Origin: Saksenaea vasiformis B4078
Taxonomy: Eukaryota; Mucoromycota; Mucoromycetes; Mucorales; Saksenaeaceae
Length of the DNA: 64,000 nucleotides
Reading direction: 5' to 3'
Assembly: GCA_000697055.1 (NCBI GenBank)
Contig: JNDT01001808.1
Span: forward strand, 1 to 64,000
The notes under the pieces are model-generated. The model saw only the letters and a list, made by a program, of their open reading frames with translations, was not told the DNA's origin and ran no database searches. The translations under genes were made by a program, and so were the position numbers. Below, piece by piece: positions 1 through 10,184 of the stretch; the stretch's first letter is position 1, and every line of letters begins with the position of its first letter.

Positions 1-1
1 T

Positions 2-571
2 GGCGGAAGCGCAAAATACAATGACAACATTCCGAAGACTGTCCAGAAACATGGAACTCGGGAGCGATTCCGATTCCTTGATCCGAGTGACCGGAAAGAA
101 GATAAAGAGAAGCCGATACTCATTGCCTATGGAAATGCAGCATTCTCAGGTTCAATGACGGGGAAGATATCTGCTCCAACAAAGTCAATTCTAAAGGCGC
201 TCAAGCTGGATGCTTCAAGGAAAAAGGTACTCTCTGACTATCGCTTTTTAAGGTGTTGACTCTATTTCACTGCATTACAGGTGCCTACCCATATTGTCAT
301 GGTTGACGAGTACCTGTCCTCCCAAATTTGTCCAAGCTGCAACGAACGGCATTTAAAAAATGCGCAAGAAAAGCCAGATACTTACGATCTAGCTGGCAAG
401 ATCCACGCTGTTCTCATTTGTGAAAAAGCATGTCGAACGGTTTGGTGGAATCGCGATGAAATGGCCGCTGCAAATATCCGTAGTATATTTTTATATATGG
501 CTAGACATAACAATAACCGGCCACCACCATTTCAGCGCCCATCTGTTAGCGGCGGGAGTTCCTTAACCTAG
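2..571 (+). CDS. Fanzor-type (eukaryotic TnpB-like) RuvC nuclease, 3' end only
   Basis: This is the C-terminal part of a protein whose 5' end lies outside the window. Two exons read in one frame: 2-226 and 281-571, with a 54-bp intron (GTACTC...TTACAG). Exon 1 gives a stretch with YGNAAFSGSMTGK and many Lys. Exon 2 holds VDEY, then a zinc-ribbon with CPSC and a second pair C-x3-C (CEKAC), then WNRDEMAAANI. That order is the signature of the RuvC-II/zinc-finger/RuvC-III end of TnpB and Fanzor proteins; the Asp in NRD would be the RuvC-III catalytic residue. The usual Asn of the NRDxNAA motif is Met here. The frame is open and splices cleanly, so this copy may be intact, but most of the protein is unseen. 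Fanzor proteins are RNA-guided nucleases carried on mobile elements of fungi and other eukaryotes; family assignment is from motif recognition. Confidence 0.72.
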
Positions 572-2277
572 TTAAAGACAATATTTCTCTTATGTTACTC
601 GGTATTTACCCGGAGCTATTCCGGCTTCCTTAAGCGTCGTTCTTTGAATCTGTACTACGCTGTTAACCCCAACCCATATCTAAGACAATCTACCGATAAG
701 AAGTGGGCTTTAGCAGGGGACACATACAGTGCAGCCAATAAAAATTTACTTTATAAACTTCGTAAGAACTTATCTTACGAGAGCCAGTAGACACCTGCTC
801 ATGGGAATACCAAATGTTTAGCAGGTGTCATATCTCCATCGATCCTTGACAAATACTTGAAATCGTGGGGATTTATTTAATTGAGGATGTGCGATAAAGG
901 CTCCTGAGTATGGACTAGACTGTGAGTTGTAGAACACTCGCACAGACACCATCAAGTGCAGCTCTTCCGTACAATAATGAGTCATTATATAATGGCTTTC
1001 TACAGTCTTATGAAAATTGCGTAGTTATTAGTCATGTTGAGCAATTTTATCAATGAAGGTATCAATAAATCAGCTATCAGCGATTTCGTTTATCGCCATT
1101 TTCCGCAATGCCGCAGAAGAACGTATCTATGACCAATGAACAACGCAATGCGATATGGATAAAAAAGAAAGACCCAAGATGACGCTCTCAGAGCTCTCAG
1201 CTGGGACAAAGGACCACTCTGGTCTCCCAAAGGAACCGGATATAACGACAATGTCAACGCTCTTGGAACAAAACTGTAATGATCCGCCAGAACCAAGACA
1301 CAAATTCTATAAAAGAAGAAGGGATATGTTAATCCAGTAAGTATTTGAAATTTCGAAAAGAAAACCATCTCTTCCAATTCGAGATCAACTGTTACGTATT
1401 GACACTGTGATAGATTTCATTTCTGAAGAGAATTATGGAAGAATTTCATTATGAGACAAACGGCTATTATGAAATATTTCGCAAGAAATCGACCAACATA
1501 GAGCGTCTTCGAAGCAGCGGTTTCCCCGTAGAACCTCCAATCTTCTTCATAGCCTTGAGTTTGATTTTATTGAGGTCTTGAAAATCTACACTACGGTTTT
1601 GTAGCCGTTTCCGTTAAACTTCTTGAAAGGGACAGCTATTAACTTAGAGGGTTTTTGAAATTAGAAGGGGGACAACACTAAATCGGGGTCCACGAAGGAA
1701 TATCTCCGTTGGATCCAGTGAGCGATCAGAACTTTATACTAGTGCGAAGCCACTCGAAGGACAAGAAGCATCAGGTACTTACACTTTTTAATCTTCAAAC
1801 CGAAAAACTTTGTTGTTGTTCTGGATTGTAGTGTACACAATCTCTTTTTTGTGTTCGCCTCCTTCATACGGATATCTCCATCTTTTGACTTTTCTACCAA
1901 CAATGCATACATAAGAGATGACTCATCGGAGGTCGTATCTCTCAATTAATCAGCGTCAGTGGCAATTGTTTCAACAATAAACTCATTCTGACCAACGACA
2001 TACTCCGTGAGCTCAGAGCCACCGTTCTCGTCAACGATATTTCCATGTCCATCTTCAATATTGTGCTCATCGTTAAAATGTTAAAAAATCGAAAACAAAC
2101 TCACACAGAAGGAAGGGGGGTCTGCATAACTTTTTTTCGATGTCCGGTCTTGTAAAAGCTGAAACCGTACATGATATTTACCCGTGATATCTATCCAATC
2201 ATTTCCGAACCGGTTTGCATCAAGTTTTTTTTTGTTCGAGCAATCCTCTATTATTCAGAGTGTTTCTTTTCCACGCT
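572..2277. other. Intergenic region after the Fanzor gene
   Basis: Apart from the two stem-loops at 760-829 no convincing gene is seen. Short open frames around 1090-1380 and 1740-1950 lack family motifs and codon character. The right end of the Fanzor-carrying element, if any, should lie here, but no terminal repeat or target duplication could be recognised without the left end. Confidence 0.4.
760..829. other. Two adjacent stem-loops downstream of the Fanzor gene
   Basis: Stem 1 is TCGTAAGA (760-767) and TCTTACGA (773-780) around a 5-base loop. Stem 2 is GACACCTGCT (790-799) and AGCAGGTGTC (820-829) around a 20-base loop. Both stems are perfect. They lie 190-260 bases after the Fanzor stop codon, where the guide RNA and right element end of Fanzor/TnpB units are known to sit. 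Whether they are part of a guide RNA, an element end or a terminator-like structure is inference. Confidence 0.45.
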
Positions 2278-2502
2278 ATGGACACAGGACAACTTCATAA
2301 CCCACACCGGGCAAAGAAACCAGAAAAGGCTACAGGCGGCACCGGTCCTTTCCGAGTAGGGGATTACGATACGCCACAGCACAAACATTCAGAACATATC
2401 GCAGAGCAAGTCAAGGAAAAGTTTAAAAAGCATGCATCCAAGTTTACAGGCAAAGGTTCTGAAAAAGAAGAAGAAAAACAACCTTCAAGAGAGATGTCAT
2501 GA
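2278..2502 (+). CDS. Small hydrophilic protein, 74 aa, function unknown
   Basis: A single-exon frame from ATG 2278 to TGA 2500-2502. The product is strongly charged: many Lys, Glu and His, with the central part rich in Lys/Glu helix formers (KEKFKKHASKF) and no hydrophobic segment or signal peptide. It resembles small stress-type or nuclear hydrophilic proteins only in composition; no family is recognised. An in-frame ATG further upstream (2215) would add a hydrophobic stretch encoded by a pyrimidine-rich leader, so 2278 is preferred. It is convergent with the FKBP gene that ends at 2613. Confidence 0.45.
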   Translation: MDTGQLHNPHRAKKPEKATGGTGPFRVGDYDTPQHKHSEHIAEQVKEKFKKHASKFTGKGSEKEEEKQPSREMS

Positions 2503-2612
2503 TTACATATGAAGATACAGTTTATCTTAAGAAAGCAGAAAACTATTACGGTTGCTTGCTTAGCCATAGTCCATATCTCGTAAATCCGTCAGAATATTTT
2601 TTTTGTATTATC

Positions 2613-3511
2613 TTAATCCTTCTTGCTGCTGGTCTTATCGTCAGCAGAATCTTTCACTACAATTCTCTCCTTGTCTTGCGACTTGGCAATAAAGTAAGCC
2701 ACTGCAAGAACTGCCAAGATTACCGCGCTCGACATGATGAACAAAGGCGATCGGAAACTAAAAGGAAAAAATCGCATGGGAACCGTGTATCAGAAACGTT
2801 GTAAAATAGACAACGTAAATCTTACTCAATGCTTTGGATAACATCCGAGATAGATCCTGCGTTTTGCTGGCTAAACGCATGCTGGCCTTCCTTGATATCC
2901 ACCAACTCCACATCAAATACCAAAGTTGCACCTCCGGGAATCACACCACCAGCACCTTGATCACCATAGCCTAAGAAAAAGATGCTCAGTTGCGTGCCCA
3001 TACATAAACGAAAACGGTGTTACCCAAATGGGGAGGGATGGTCAATCGACGCTTTTCGCCAATGCACATGCTATTGAAATCAATTCAGTTTGATTCGCTT
3101 CATCAATAGATTACTTCCTTACTTTTTCAATCCAAGATCCCATCCTTTGATAACGCGACCAGTGCCAAGAGTGAATTCAAGAGGCTGGTCGCGGTCGAGA
3201 CTGCTATCAAACTTGGCACCAGTGTCGAACAGCGTGCCAGTATAGTGCATTGAAAGGACATCGCTGCATATACCACGATCAGCAAAACAGGTGGCATACT
3301 ATTTTCTTACCCATCGCGAGATCGCTTAGTACATTGATCTTGAGGAATTCGTTTCTTGATACCTAAAACGGGTTTAGTTTAGCTAAAATGGAGGGAGAAG
3401 CTATGAGTATATACCAATTTGTAGGCTGGTCGGTGGTTCTCTCAAAGCCTGGGCGGAAAAGATGCACAGGGCGATCAAGAAGAGAGCATGGACAAGACTG
3501 ATGGAGCGCAT
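2613..3511 (-). CDS. FKBP-type peptidyl-prolyl isomerase, secretory, membrane-anchored (FKBP2-like)
   Basis: Six exons on the minus strand: 3511-3415, 3362-3311, 3263-3123, 3070-3024, 2970-2826, 2757-2613; introns 47-68 bp; 208 aa. Residues 1-22 form a signal peptide ([22 protein letters not shown]). The FKBP fold follows with [38 protein letters not shown] and HLGYG, the drug- and proline-binding pattern of the family. After the fold comes a linker, then a hydrophobic segment ([13 protein letters not shown]) and a charged tail ending KKD. The protein should catalyse cis-trans prolyl isomerisation in the ER lumen as a type I membrane protein. Rhizopus FKBP2 paralogues have a comparable layout. 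The Lys-rich tail (SSKKD) could act as an ER retrieval signal; that is inference. Confidence 0.9.
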
Positions 3512-4381
3512 GGTGGATAAAGGTGAACTGAGGCTTCCGAGTTTCACGGCGTGGTGGAATACCGCGTTTATGTGGTGGCTTGAGCTGATTGGATAATGAT
3601 GCGTGAATGCTGCCGAATTCCGACAATTGGAATACGTACCTATTGCTTCAATAGGCAAGCGATTGGTCTGAGGTGGGTAGCAACCGAGTGACATGTTCCC
3701 CTTGAGCAATAACAGATGACCTGTGCAGAATTCAAAAAAAATTTTGGTTTGATACTCTCCAGCTATTCAGCCATAATCAAGAAGTACCCGCTTCATGTGA
3801 ATGGATGTGAATTTTATTGTCGTGTGTGCACCCAGCTACAGCCATGCTATAGCTATCATGTGCTATCAAAAAATGCAACATAAGTCTTCTATTCCAGCAC
3901 TTCGGTTGATGCTCCATAGCTTCTTAAATTCGTTGCAAGGAACCTTCTCTAGATAAAAATCTGATATCTAGTACAGGTTTTAGTACGGATGCATAGCAAT
4001 AGAGGTTCATTCTAAAATCAAATGCTTCTAATTACGATATATCACTGGTCAACATTGATGTATATTGTAGGGGACTATCTTAACAAGAGTATTGCTATGA
4101 ATGCTCGCAGGTCTTCCAAATGATCCAGATTGTCGGCCCATCAACGTTGTGCAAATGCAGGAGATCGTTTGAGCTGATTGACGCTGAATCCAAGAGCTTA
4201 TTCATTTGATAGACAGGGGTCGTTGCATTCGTTGTTACTTACTCCATTACTGCAAGGAGACTACGCCACATTGGTAAAGCTGTTATGATTGAGGGATCCC
4301 TGCTGTCAAATAGGTATAAATAAGCAGGTTGAAGTTCTAAAACAGTTTCCTCTCATCCAACTTTCGAACGTTATCATCTGT
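3512..4381. other. Intergenic region between FKBP and the secreted-protein gene
   Basis: Divergent promoter region: FKBP reads left, the secreted-protein gene reads right. No additional gene, RNA or repeat recognised. Confidence 0.5.
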
Positions 4382-4861
4382 ATGACGAGATTGAATGCAA
4401 TTGGTCTTTTCCTGGCTGTGATGTGTGCAGTACCTTTCGCCTTCACAGACGGCACGGATAACGGGAGTGTATACTTTTCTCGGACTTGGCATATCCTTTC
4501 ACCAGATGGTGCAAAAATCGGACGATTCATACCTAAGGTTCCATACGACGAAGATACGGGTGCGATCTTTTGCATTCGAGACACTCAGCATCCAAAGACC
4601 AGACGAATACTTTTTATGCCTCACATGGATCAAGACCAGACCCTCTCGCGCACAGACAAAGCAGACTTTGTCTTAAATGGGAACGACGTCAGTACCGAAC
4701 AGCATGGCAAAGGAAACCGGTGTTACACGTTACCCCGCGTGACAAACTGCAGCGTTGTGAAAAATGAGGCCTACATCAATGAACTTGCGCAACAAGTTCA
4801 TCAGCAGGTTAGAAAGTCCGGCGATGGTCAATGTGAGCGCGGCTATGCCTGGTTAGCGTAA
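4382..4861 (+). CDS. Predicted secreted protein, 159 aa, orphan
   Basis: Single exon, ATG 4382 to TAA ending 4861. The first 20-22 residues are a clear signal peptide (MTRLNAIGLFLAVMCAVPFA). The mature part is polar, about 137 residues, with four Cys (in IFCIRD, NRCYT, TNCSV, GQCER) that could form two disulfides, and it ends in YAWLA. No family recognised. The frame extends further upstream to 4289, but the 4382 ATG is chosen because it places the signal peptide at the N-terminus. It could be a cell-wall or effector-like small secreted protein; that is inference from the signal peptide and Cys content only. Confidence 0.55.
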   Translation: MTRLNAIGLFLAVMCAVPFAFTDGTDNGSVYFSRTWHILSPDGAKIGRFIPKVPYDEDTGAIFCIRDTQHPKTRRILFMPHMDQDQTLSRTDKADFVLNGNDVSTEQHGKGNRCYTLPRVTNCSVVKNEAYINELAQQVHQQVRKSGDGQCERGYAWLA

Positions 4862-6797
4862 AAGGCGACTACAGTCGAAAAGCATTACAGTAGAACATAG
4901 TTTATATCTTTTTTTATTCGTTATTGTCTCTGTGAGAAAATCTGTAGCTCCTAGCGCTTCTCTATGTGATTTAGATGAATGAACAGATGACCAAGTCGAA
5001 CGATGTTCCTTATACGGCTTCAAACTGAGCTACTGAAGCATGAAGCAAATCAGAGATAATAATAGTAGGCGACACAGACGGTCCCCCTGATAACTTCCAC
5101 AACCATGGGTTTTTTGACGTTAAGGGCGACCAGTGAGTACACCATTGCTTTAAGCTCCTTGCCGGTTTGACAAGGTCGCTCTCGCCATGCTTTCGCCGGT
5201 TCTCACTCCCTGGGGATTTCGCTTCCATCGTCAGGACAACTATGTCTCTCTGACGTGGGGCCACATGCATAGTGTAGTCTGCTTTTAGATTATTATCCGA
5301 GTCTGGTTCTACAGGTAGTCCCGTGTTCGCCCTGCGTTATTTGATGAGCGTTGTATCTATTGATGATACAAAGAACTTCGTCATGATTCAGGGCAGCATC
5401 CTCACCGAAAACCACGTCAACCAGATCGGAGAAACGATCTTTGATAAACGTATCTTCGACGGTCCCTCTATACCTTCTTTTCAGCCTTGGTACCCTGATT
5501 TCATATGGCTGTTAGCATAAAAAGTGCACTCCCTATTGCCTCACATACAAACGGTGCATGATCTCAGCATATATGAGCAAGTTATCATCGGCATTTGTAA
5601 TAGCGATCTGCATGCATCGTCACGTATTTCGCTTGATACTGTTACGATCGCTAAAGCCGTTTGCTTCTATCGATTATGATGAAGGCTCAAGCTAACTGCT
5701 CATGCATGCTGCATGTACAGTGGCCCCCGATAGTTTCAACTCTTATGGGAGTCCGCTCAAACGTATGATCCTATAGTCGTAGTCTATGGTCGTGGGCCTG
5801 GCAGATGCTGAAATGCCTGAGGATTGAAATAAAGTGAGAATGAAATTATCGAGGCCTGACGATAGTCCAACAATTCACAGGTCATGTCGATACAGCTCGC
5901 GAAAATCCACTAGATATCATTTTATCGGTTAACAATATTAACTATTCAATAAACAGTGCACATATACAGGCGCTATCGTGATTAATTATTTGGTGTCGCT
6001 TGGAGCCCTCACCAGTGCGACGATACTGAATCGCTCCGTTTCCTTTTTGATGTTCGCTGCTGCTTTCGCAGTAACGTCGGCTAGACATTTCCATGCTCCA
6101 AAAAGAAATGCTTGTGCTATCATCATGGTATTTCTTGAAGATCCCGGTTTAGATCCAACTTGAGGAAAGTGGAAATATCTTGAGGTTCTCTTCTTGTGGT
6201 TTTTACTTCTCTACCCCAATTGTCATTGTGCTTGTATTTTCTTTCTAATTCTGATATGTATCTTGCAAAGGCATTATGAGCCTTAGACTTCGTGGCGGAT
6301 GGATATTTTTATACGTATGCCGCGTCATTGTAAGTCAGGTCGACATCACGGACCGATTCCCAAAAACTTCTACATTTAGCCGAACAGGTTAGAAATGGAA
6401 GCTTTATACACTTGGAAGATGAAGCGTCATGATTGTAATGACGAGTCTATGAGAAGAGTGATGCTACGCAAAAGGTTACCTGCGGGTAGCAGAGCCTGCT
6501 TCAGATTCACATTTTCTCCATTTTGAGCCAAGACAGCGGCGTATCAAAATCATGAGGGTAGTTGGCGTCATGCGAAGTCGCGTGGTACGCTTCCAATATG
6601 CGTGTATGTTGACGTAACGGTGACCATCTTTTTCGTTAAGAGAGAACAAAAGAATGTGGAGTCAAACTTGGAATCATCGGGGAAAGTAAAGCAACGTATG
6701 AGTACAAGGGTAAGGCCGAATCAATCCGAGAGAAAAAACAACCATGACAGAAAACGATTGATTTGTGAGTAAAGACGCCTTTCTGAAAACAAACGTT
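4862..6797. other. Intergenic region, about 1.9 kb
   Basis: No convincing gene. A 65-codon frame at 5323-5520 ends in WLLA, faintly like the WLA end of the secreted protein just upstream, and could be a decayed relative; the preceding 250 bases contain stops in all plus-strand frames, so this is weak. A 61-codon frame at 5978-6163 has a hydrophobic start but no family signature. Confidence 0.35.
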
Positions 6798-9700
6798 TTA
6801 ATTATTATTGTGTCTTTGCTTTTGTAATTCTTTAAGTCTTTCTTCTGCAATCAAATATCCATTATCGGCAGCTCTTTGGTACCATTGAATTGCCTTGTCG
6901 ATGTCTTTCTTTTCATCCCGGTAAATATCTCCAAGTCTGAGTTGCGCATCCCAATTGCCTTCATCAGCGCATTTCTCGTATATTTCAATTGCCTTGTCGA
7001 TGTCTTTCTTTTCATCCCGGTAAATATCTCCAAGTCTGAGTTCCGCATCCCAATTGCCTTCATCAACGCATTTCTCATATACTTCAATTGCTTTGTCGAT
7101 GTCTTTCTTTTCATTGAGGTAAATATGTCCCAGTTCGAGTTGCGCATCTTCATTTCCTTGATCAGCCCATTTCTCATATATTTCAATTGCTTTGCCAATG
7201 TCATTCTTTTTCTTTCTGTAAATATCTCCAAGCCTGACTTGCGCCTTTTCATTTCCTTGATCAGCCAGTTTCTCGTATATTTCAATTGCTTTGTCGATAT
7301 ATCTCTCCTCCTCGCTGTAAGCATCTGCAACTGTCAATTGCGCCCATTCTTTGCCTTTCTTTGCCTGTTTCTTGTATGCTTCAGTTGTCCTGTCGACGAG
7401 TTCTTTGTACCTGTACGTATCTTGAAGTTGCATTCGTGCCATTTTATTTCCTTGATCAGCCCACTTCTCGTATATTTCAGTTGCTTTGCTAAGGTCCTGC
7501 TTTTGATATCTGTGAATATCTCCAAGTCTGATTTGCGCATATTTGTTTCCTTGATCAGCCAATATTTCATGTATTTCAATTGCTTTGTCGATGTCCTCCT
7601 TTTCTTTTCTGTAAATATCTCCCAGCTCGAGTTGCGCCTCTTCATTTCCTTGATCAGCCAATTTCTCGTATATTTCAATTGCTTTGTCGATATCATTCTC
7701 CTTTCTGTAAATATCCCCAAGTATGAGTTGTGCCTCTTTGTTTCCTTGATCTGCCAATTTCTCGTATATTTCAATTGCTTTGTCAATGCCTTCCTTTTGG
7801 TGTCTGTAAATATTTCCCAGCTCGAGTTGCGCCCTTTCATTTCCTTGATCAGCCCATTTCTCGTATATTTCAATTGCTTTGTCATTGTCATAGTTTGTGT
7901 ATCTGTAAATATCTCCAAGTATGATTTGCGCATCTTCATTTCCTCGATCAGCCCATATCTCATATATTTCAATTGCTTTGTCAAAGTCTTTCTTTTCATT
8001 GAGGTAAATATCTCCAAGTCTGATTTGCGCATCTTCGTTTCCTTGATCAGCCAATATTTCATATATTTCAATTGCTTTGTCGATGTCTTCCTTTTGATTG
8101 AGATAAATATCTCCAAGTCTGATTTGCGCACGTTCATTTCCTTGATCAGCCCATTTCTCGTATATTTCAATTGCTTTGTCGATGTCTTTCTTTTCATTGA
8201 GGTAAATGTCTCCTAGTTCGAGTTGCGGCTCTTCATTTCCTTGGTCTGCTGCTTTTTCGTACCATTCAATTGCTTTGTCTATGTCTTCGGTTATTCCGTA
8301 GATATATCCATACCTGTAGCACTCTCCGAGACGAGTTTGTGCAACCCAACTACCTCCATGCGCTGCTTTTTCATACAGGTTGATCGCTTTGTCAATGCTT
8401 GTCGTCATTCCACTTCTGCGTAAGTAAATATCACCAAGGCTGATTTGCGCCATCCAACCTCCTTGATCTGCTGCTTCTTCGTACCATTCAATTGCTTTTT
8501 TCATGTTTCTTTTCACTCCATCTGCATCACGGTACATGTCTCCAAGTCTGATTTGTGCCTCCGAACTTCCTTGATATGCTGCTTTTTCGTACCATTCAAC
8601 TGCTTTACTGATATCTTGGCGGACCCCATATCCACATATGTACATATCTCCAAGTCTCATTTGCGCCAACCGTCTCCCTTTATCCGCCTCTTTCTGGAAC
8701 TGCTGAGCTGCTGTGGCGTGGTCCCCCTCTACGTATATTATCTGGCGGTATTTCTCGCGAACGGCGAGTAAATCCTGTTCGTCACAATTAATATCGTCGT
8801 TGTGATATCTGTTTGGGCCATCCTTGTCTTCGTGTATGTCATCAAGTCTGTCCTGTTCACCTTTGCTTCTATGATCTATAGATTGCCCTTCGACACTGAT
8901 ATTGTCGAAATCATCACGATCACTGGCTTCTTCGTCACTGAATAAAGGACTATCAGGTTCGTTTTGCACATTTTCGGGTCCGTGATCAATCGCTCTGTCG
9001 TTGTATTGATCCAAACCTTGCAACCCACAACTCACATCGTCTTTGTCACGTGCGTACTTGGTATCTTTCTTATATTCTTTGCGGATCTCAACTCGTTGAC
9101 CAAAGCGGCCAATAGGAAGCGCTTTGGTATAAACTTCCTCCACTTGCAAACGTTCATCGTCGTCAAGAATACTATACAATGGAATCACCTCTTTGAACTG
9201 GATAACGACTGGTTCAGACCTGGTACTTTCTTTCCAATCTTTTATTCCCTCCACAAAAAACAATCCGGGATCGCCACCTATTACAAACTCGTCAAACAAT
9301 TGTAACAGATAAGCCCTGAGTAGTACCTAGGATTTTCCAGTATTTGTGGTTTTTGATTGCGTTTGTAACGTTTTTTGCTATGTCATCGCTGGAGCGAATT
9401 CCCCTATGCCCAGTTTCTGCTACGCTCTCATCGTGAATCTTTGTATCCTCGATCTTACAAGCAAGCAAACCGCCTAGATTAAGAGGTTGTTATTTCATGT
9501 TCCATTTGTACGTATCTAGTGTACCAATTAGGATTTCTGACGGATAGTAATACCCAAACCGCCCAAATGCTGTCTGTAGGGCTTCATATTTCTTCTGGTT
9601 GGTGTGTTCGTTCAAAGCACCTTGTATAGCTTGCTTGAAAGTGGAAGTTGCTCTGAGAACGTCGGGAGCCAGCTGTACCTGGTACAACCTTATCAGCTGT

Positions 9701-10184
9701 ACTACCCATAAAGTCACTGTTGCATCCTTACTTTACCCCATGAAAAGTAATAAACTGAATATTCGGTTGCGTTATCTGCAACAGACTCTTGATTTTCTTT
9801 ACGTGCACAGCAACTATATTTAGCAGCAATGTCGTATACAGATCTCTGGCGGAAGCTATCATCACGCAACAGTTTGTCCATGAAATATTCTGGTTCTATA
9901 GTTTTCGTGCAGGTATATTCCACGAACGATTCCTCACAGGGATACTCATGAAGAAGTCTTAGTACATTATCTTTCCCTGGTTCAATCTCCATTGCAGGGT
10001 ATTCAGCAGTATATCCGTCAAGATGGAGTCCCCGCATGCACCGGTTAAAAACATCATATGCCAAAAACGTACTGAACTTTGACAATTGTTAGACAAACGC
10101 AAACGCAGAATGAGAACTTACATTAGCTGATAATTTCTTTTCCATGTCAAGAGATTGTTGGAAGTAAGAAAAGGGATGTCGCAT
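6798..10184 (-). CDS. MACPF-like N-terminal domain fused to about 18 Sel1 repeats
   Basis: Five minus-strand exons: 10184-10122, 10076-9732, 9678-9525, 9473-9327, 9277-6798; phases agree and give 1062 aa. Residues about 1-320 contain FGYYYPSEILIGG, a second GGDPG, then W..ST...P..I......IPLYSIL, an order seen in MACPF-like domains of fungi such as Rhizophagus; exact family uncertain. An acidic linker (about 320-420) follows. Residues about 425-1055 are Sel1 repeats of the form GN..AQ..LGDIY...K.DIDKAIEIYEK.AD. The first four have the usual 36-38 residues; the next fourteen are trimmed to about 33 and very alike. Sel1 arrays are protein-binding scaffolds. No signal peptide or membrane segment is obvious. 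The start ATG at 10184 is the first in the open exon; the 45-bp first intron is the least certain. Role unknown; a membrane-acting or immune-type sensor is speculation. Confidence 0.7.
6860..8240 (-). repeat. Coding tandem repeat, about 99-bp unit, 14 copies
   Basis: Within the last exon of the Sel1 gene, units of about 99 bp recur with high identity; the plus-strand text 'tcaattgctttgtcgatg' and 'gtaaatatctccaag' returns nearly every unit. Each unit encodes one 33-residue Sel1 repeat. High nucleotide similarity suggests recent amplification by unequal exchange or slippage. Confidence 0.9.

Noticed and set aside
5010..5520. Possible second, decayed copy of the secreted-protein gene
   Set aside because: Similarity is limited to a few C-terminal residues (WLLA against WLA); upstream frames are broken, so relationship is not shown.
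6876..8216. 446-codon plus-strand open frame, Phe/Ile/Ser-rich
   Set aside because: It is the antisense shadow of the Sel1 repeat units; its own repeats follow the 99-bp period, and the minus strand encodes a clear family.
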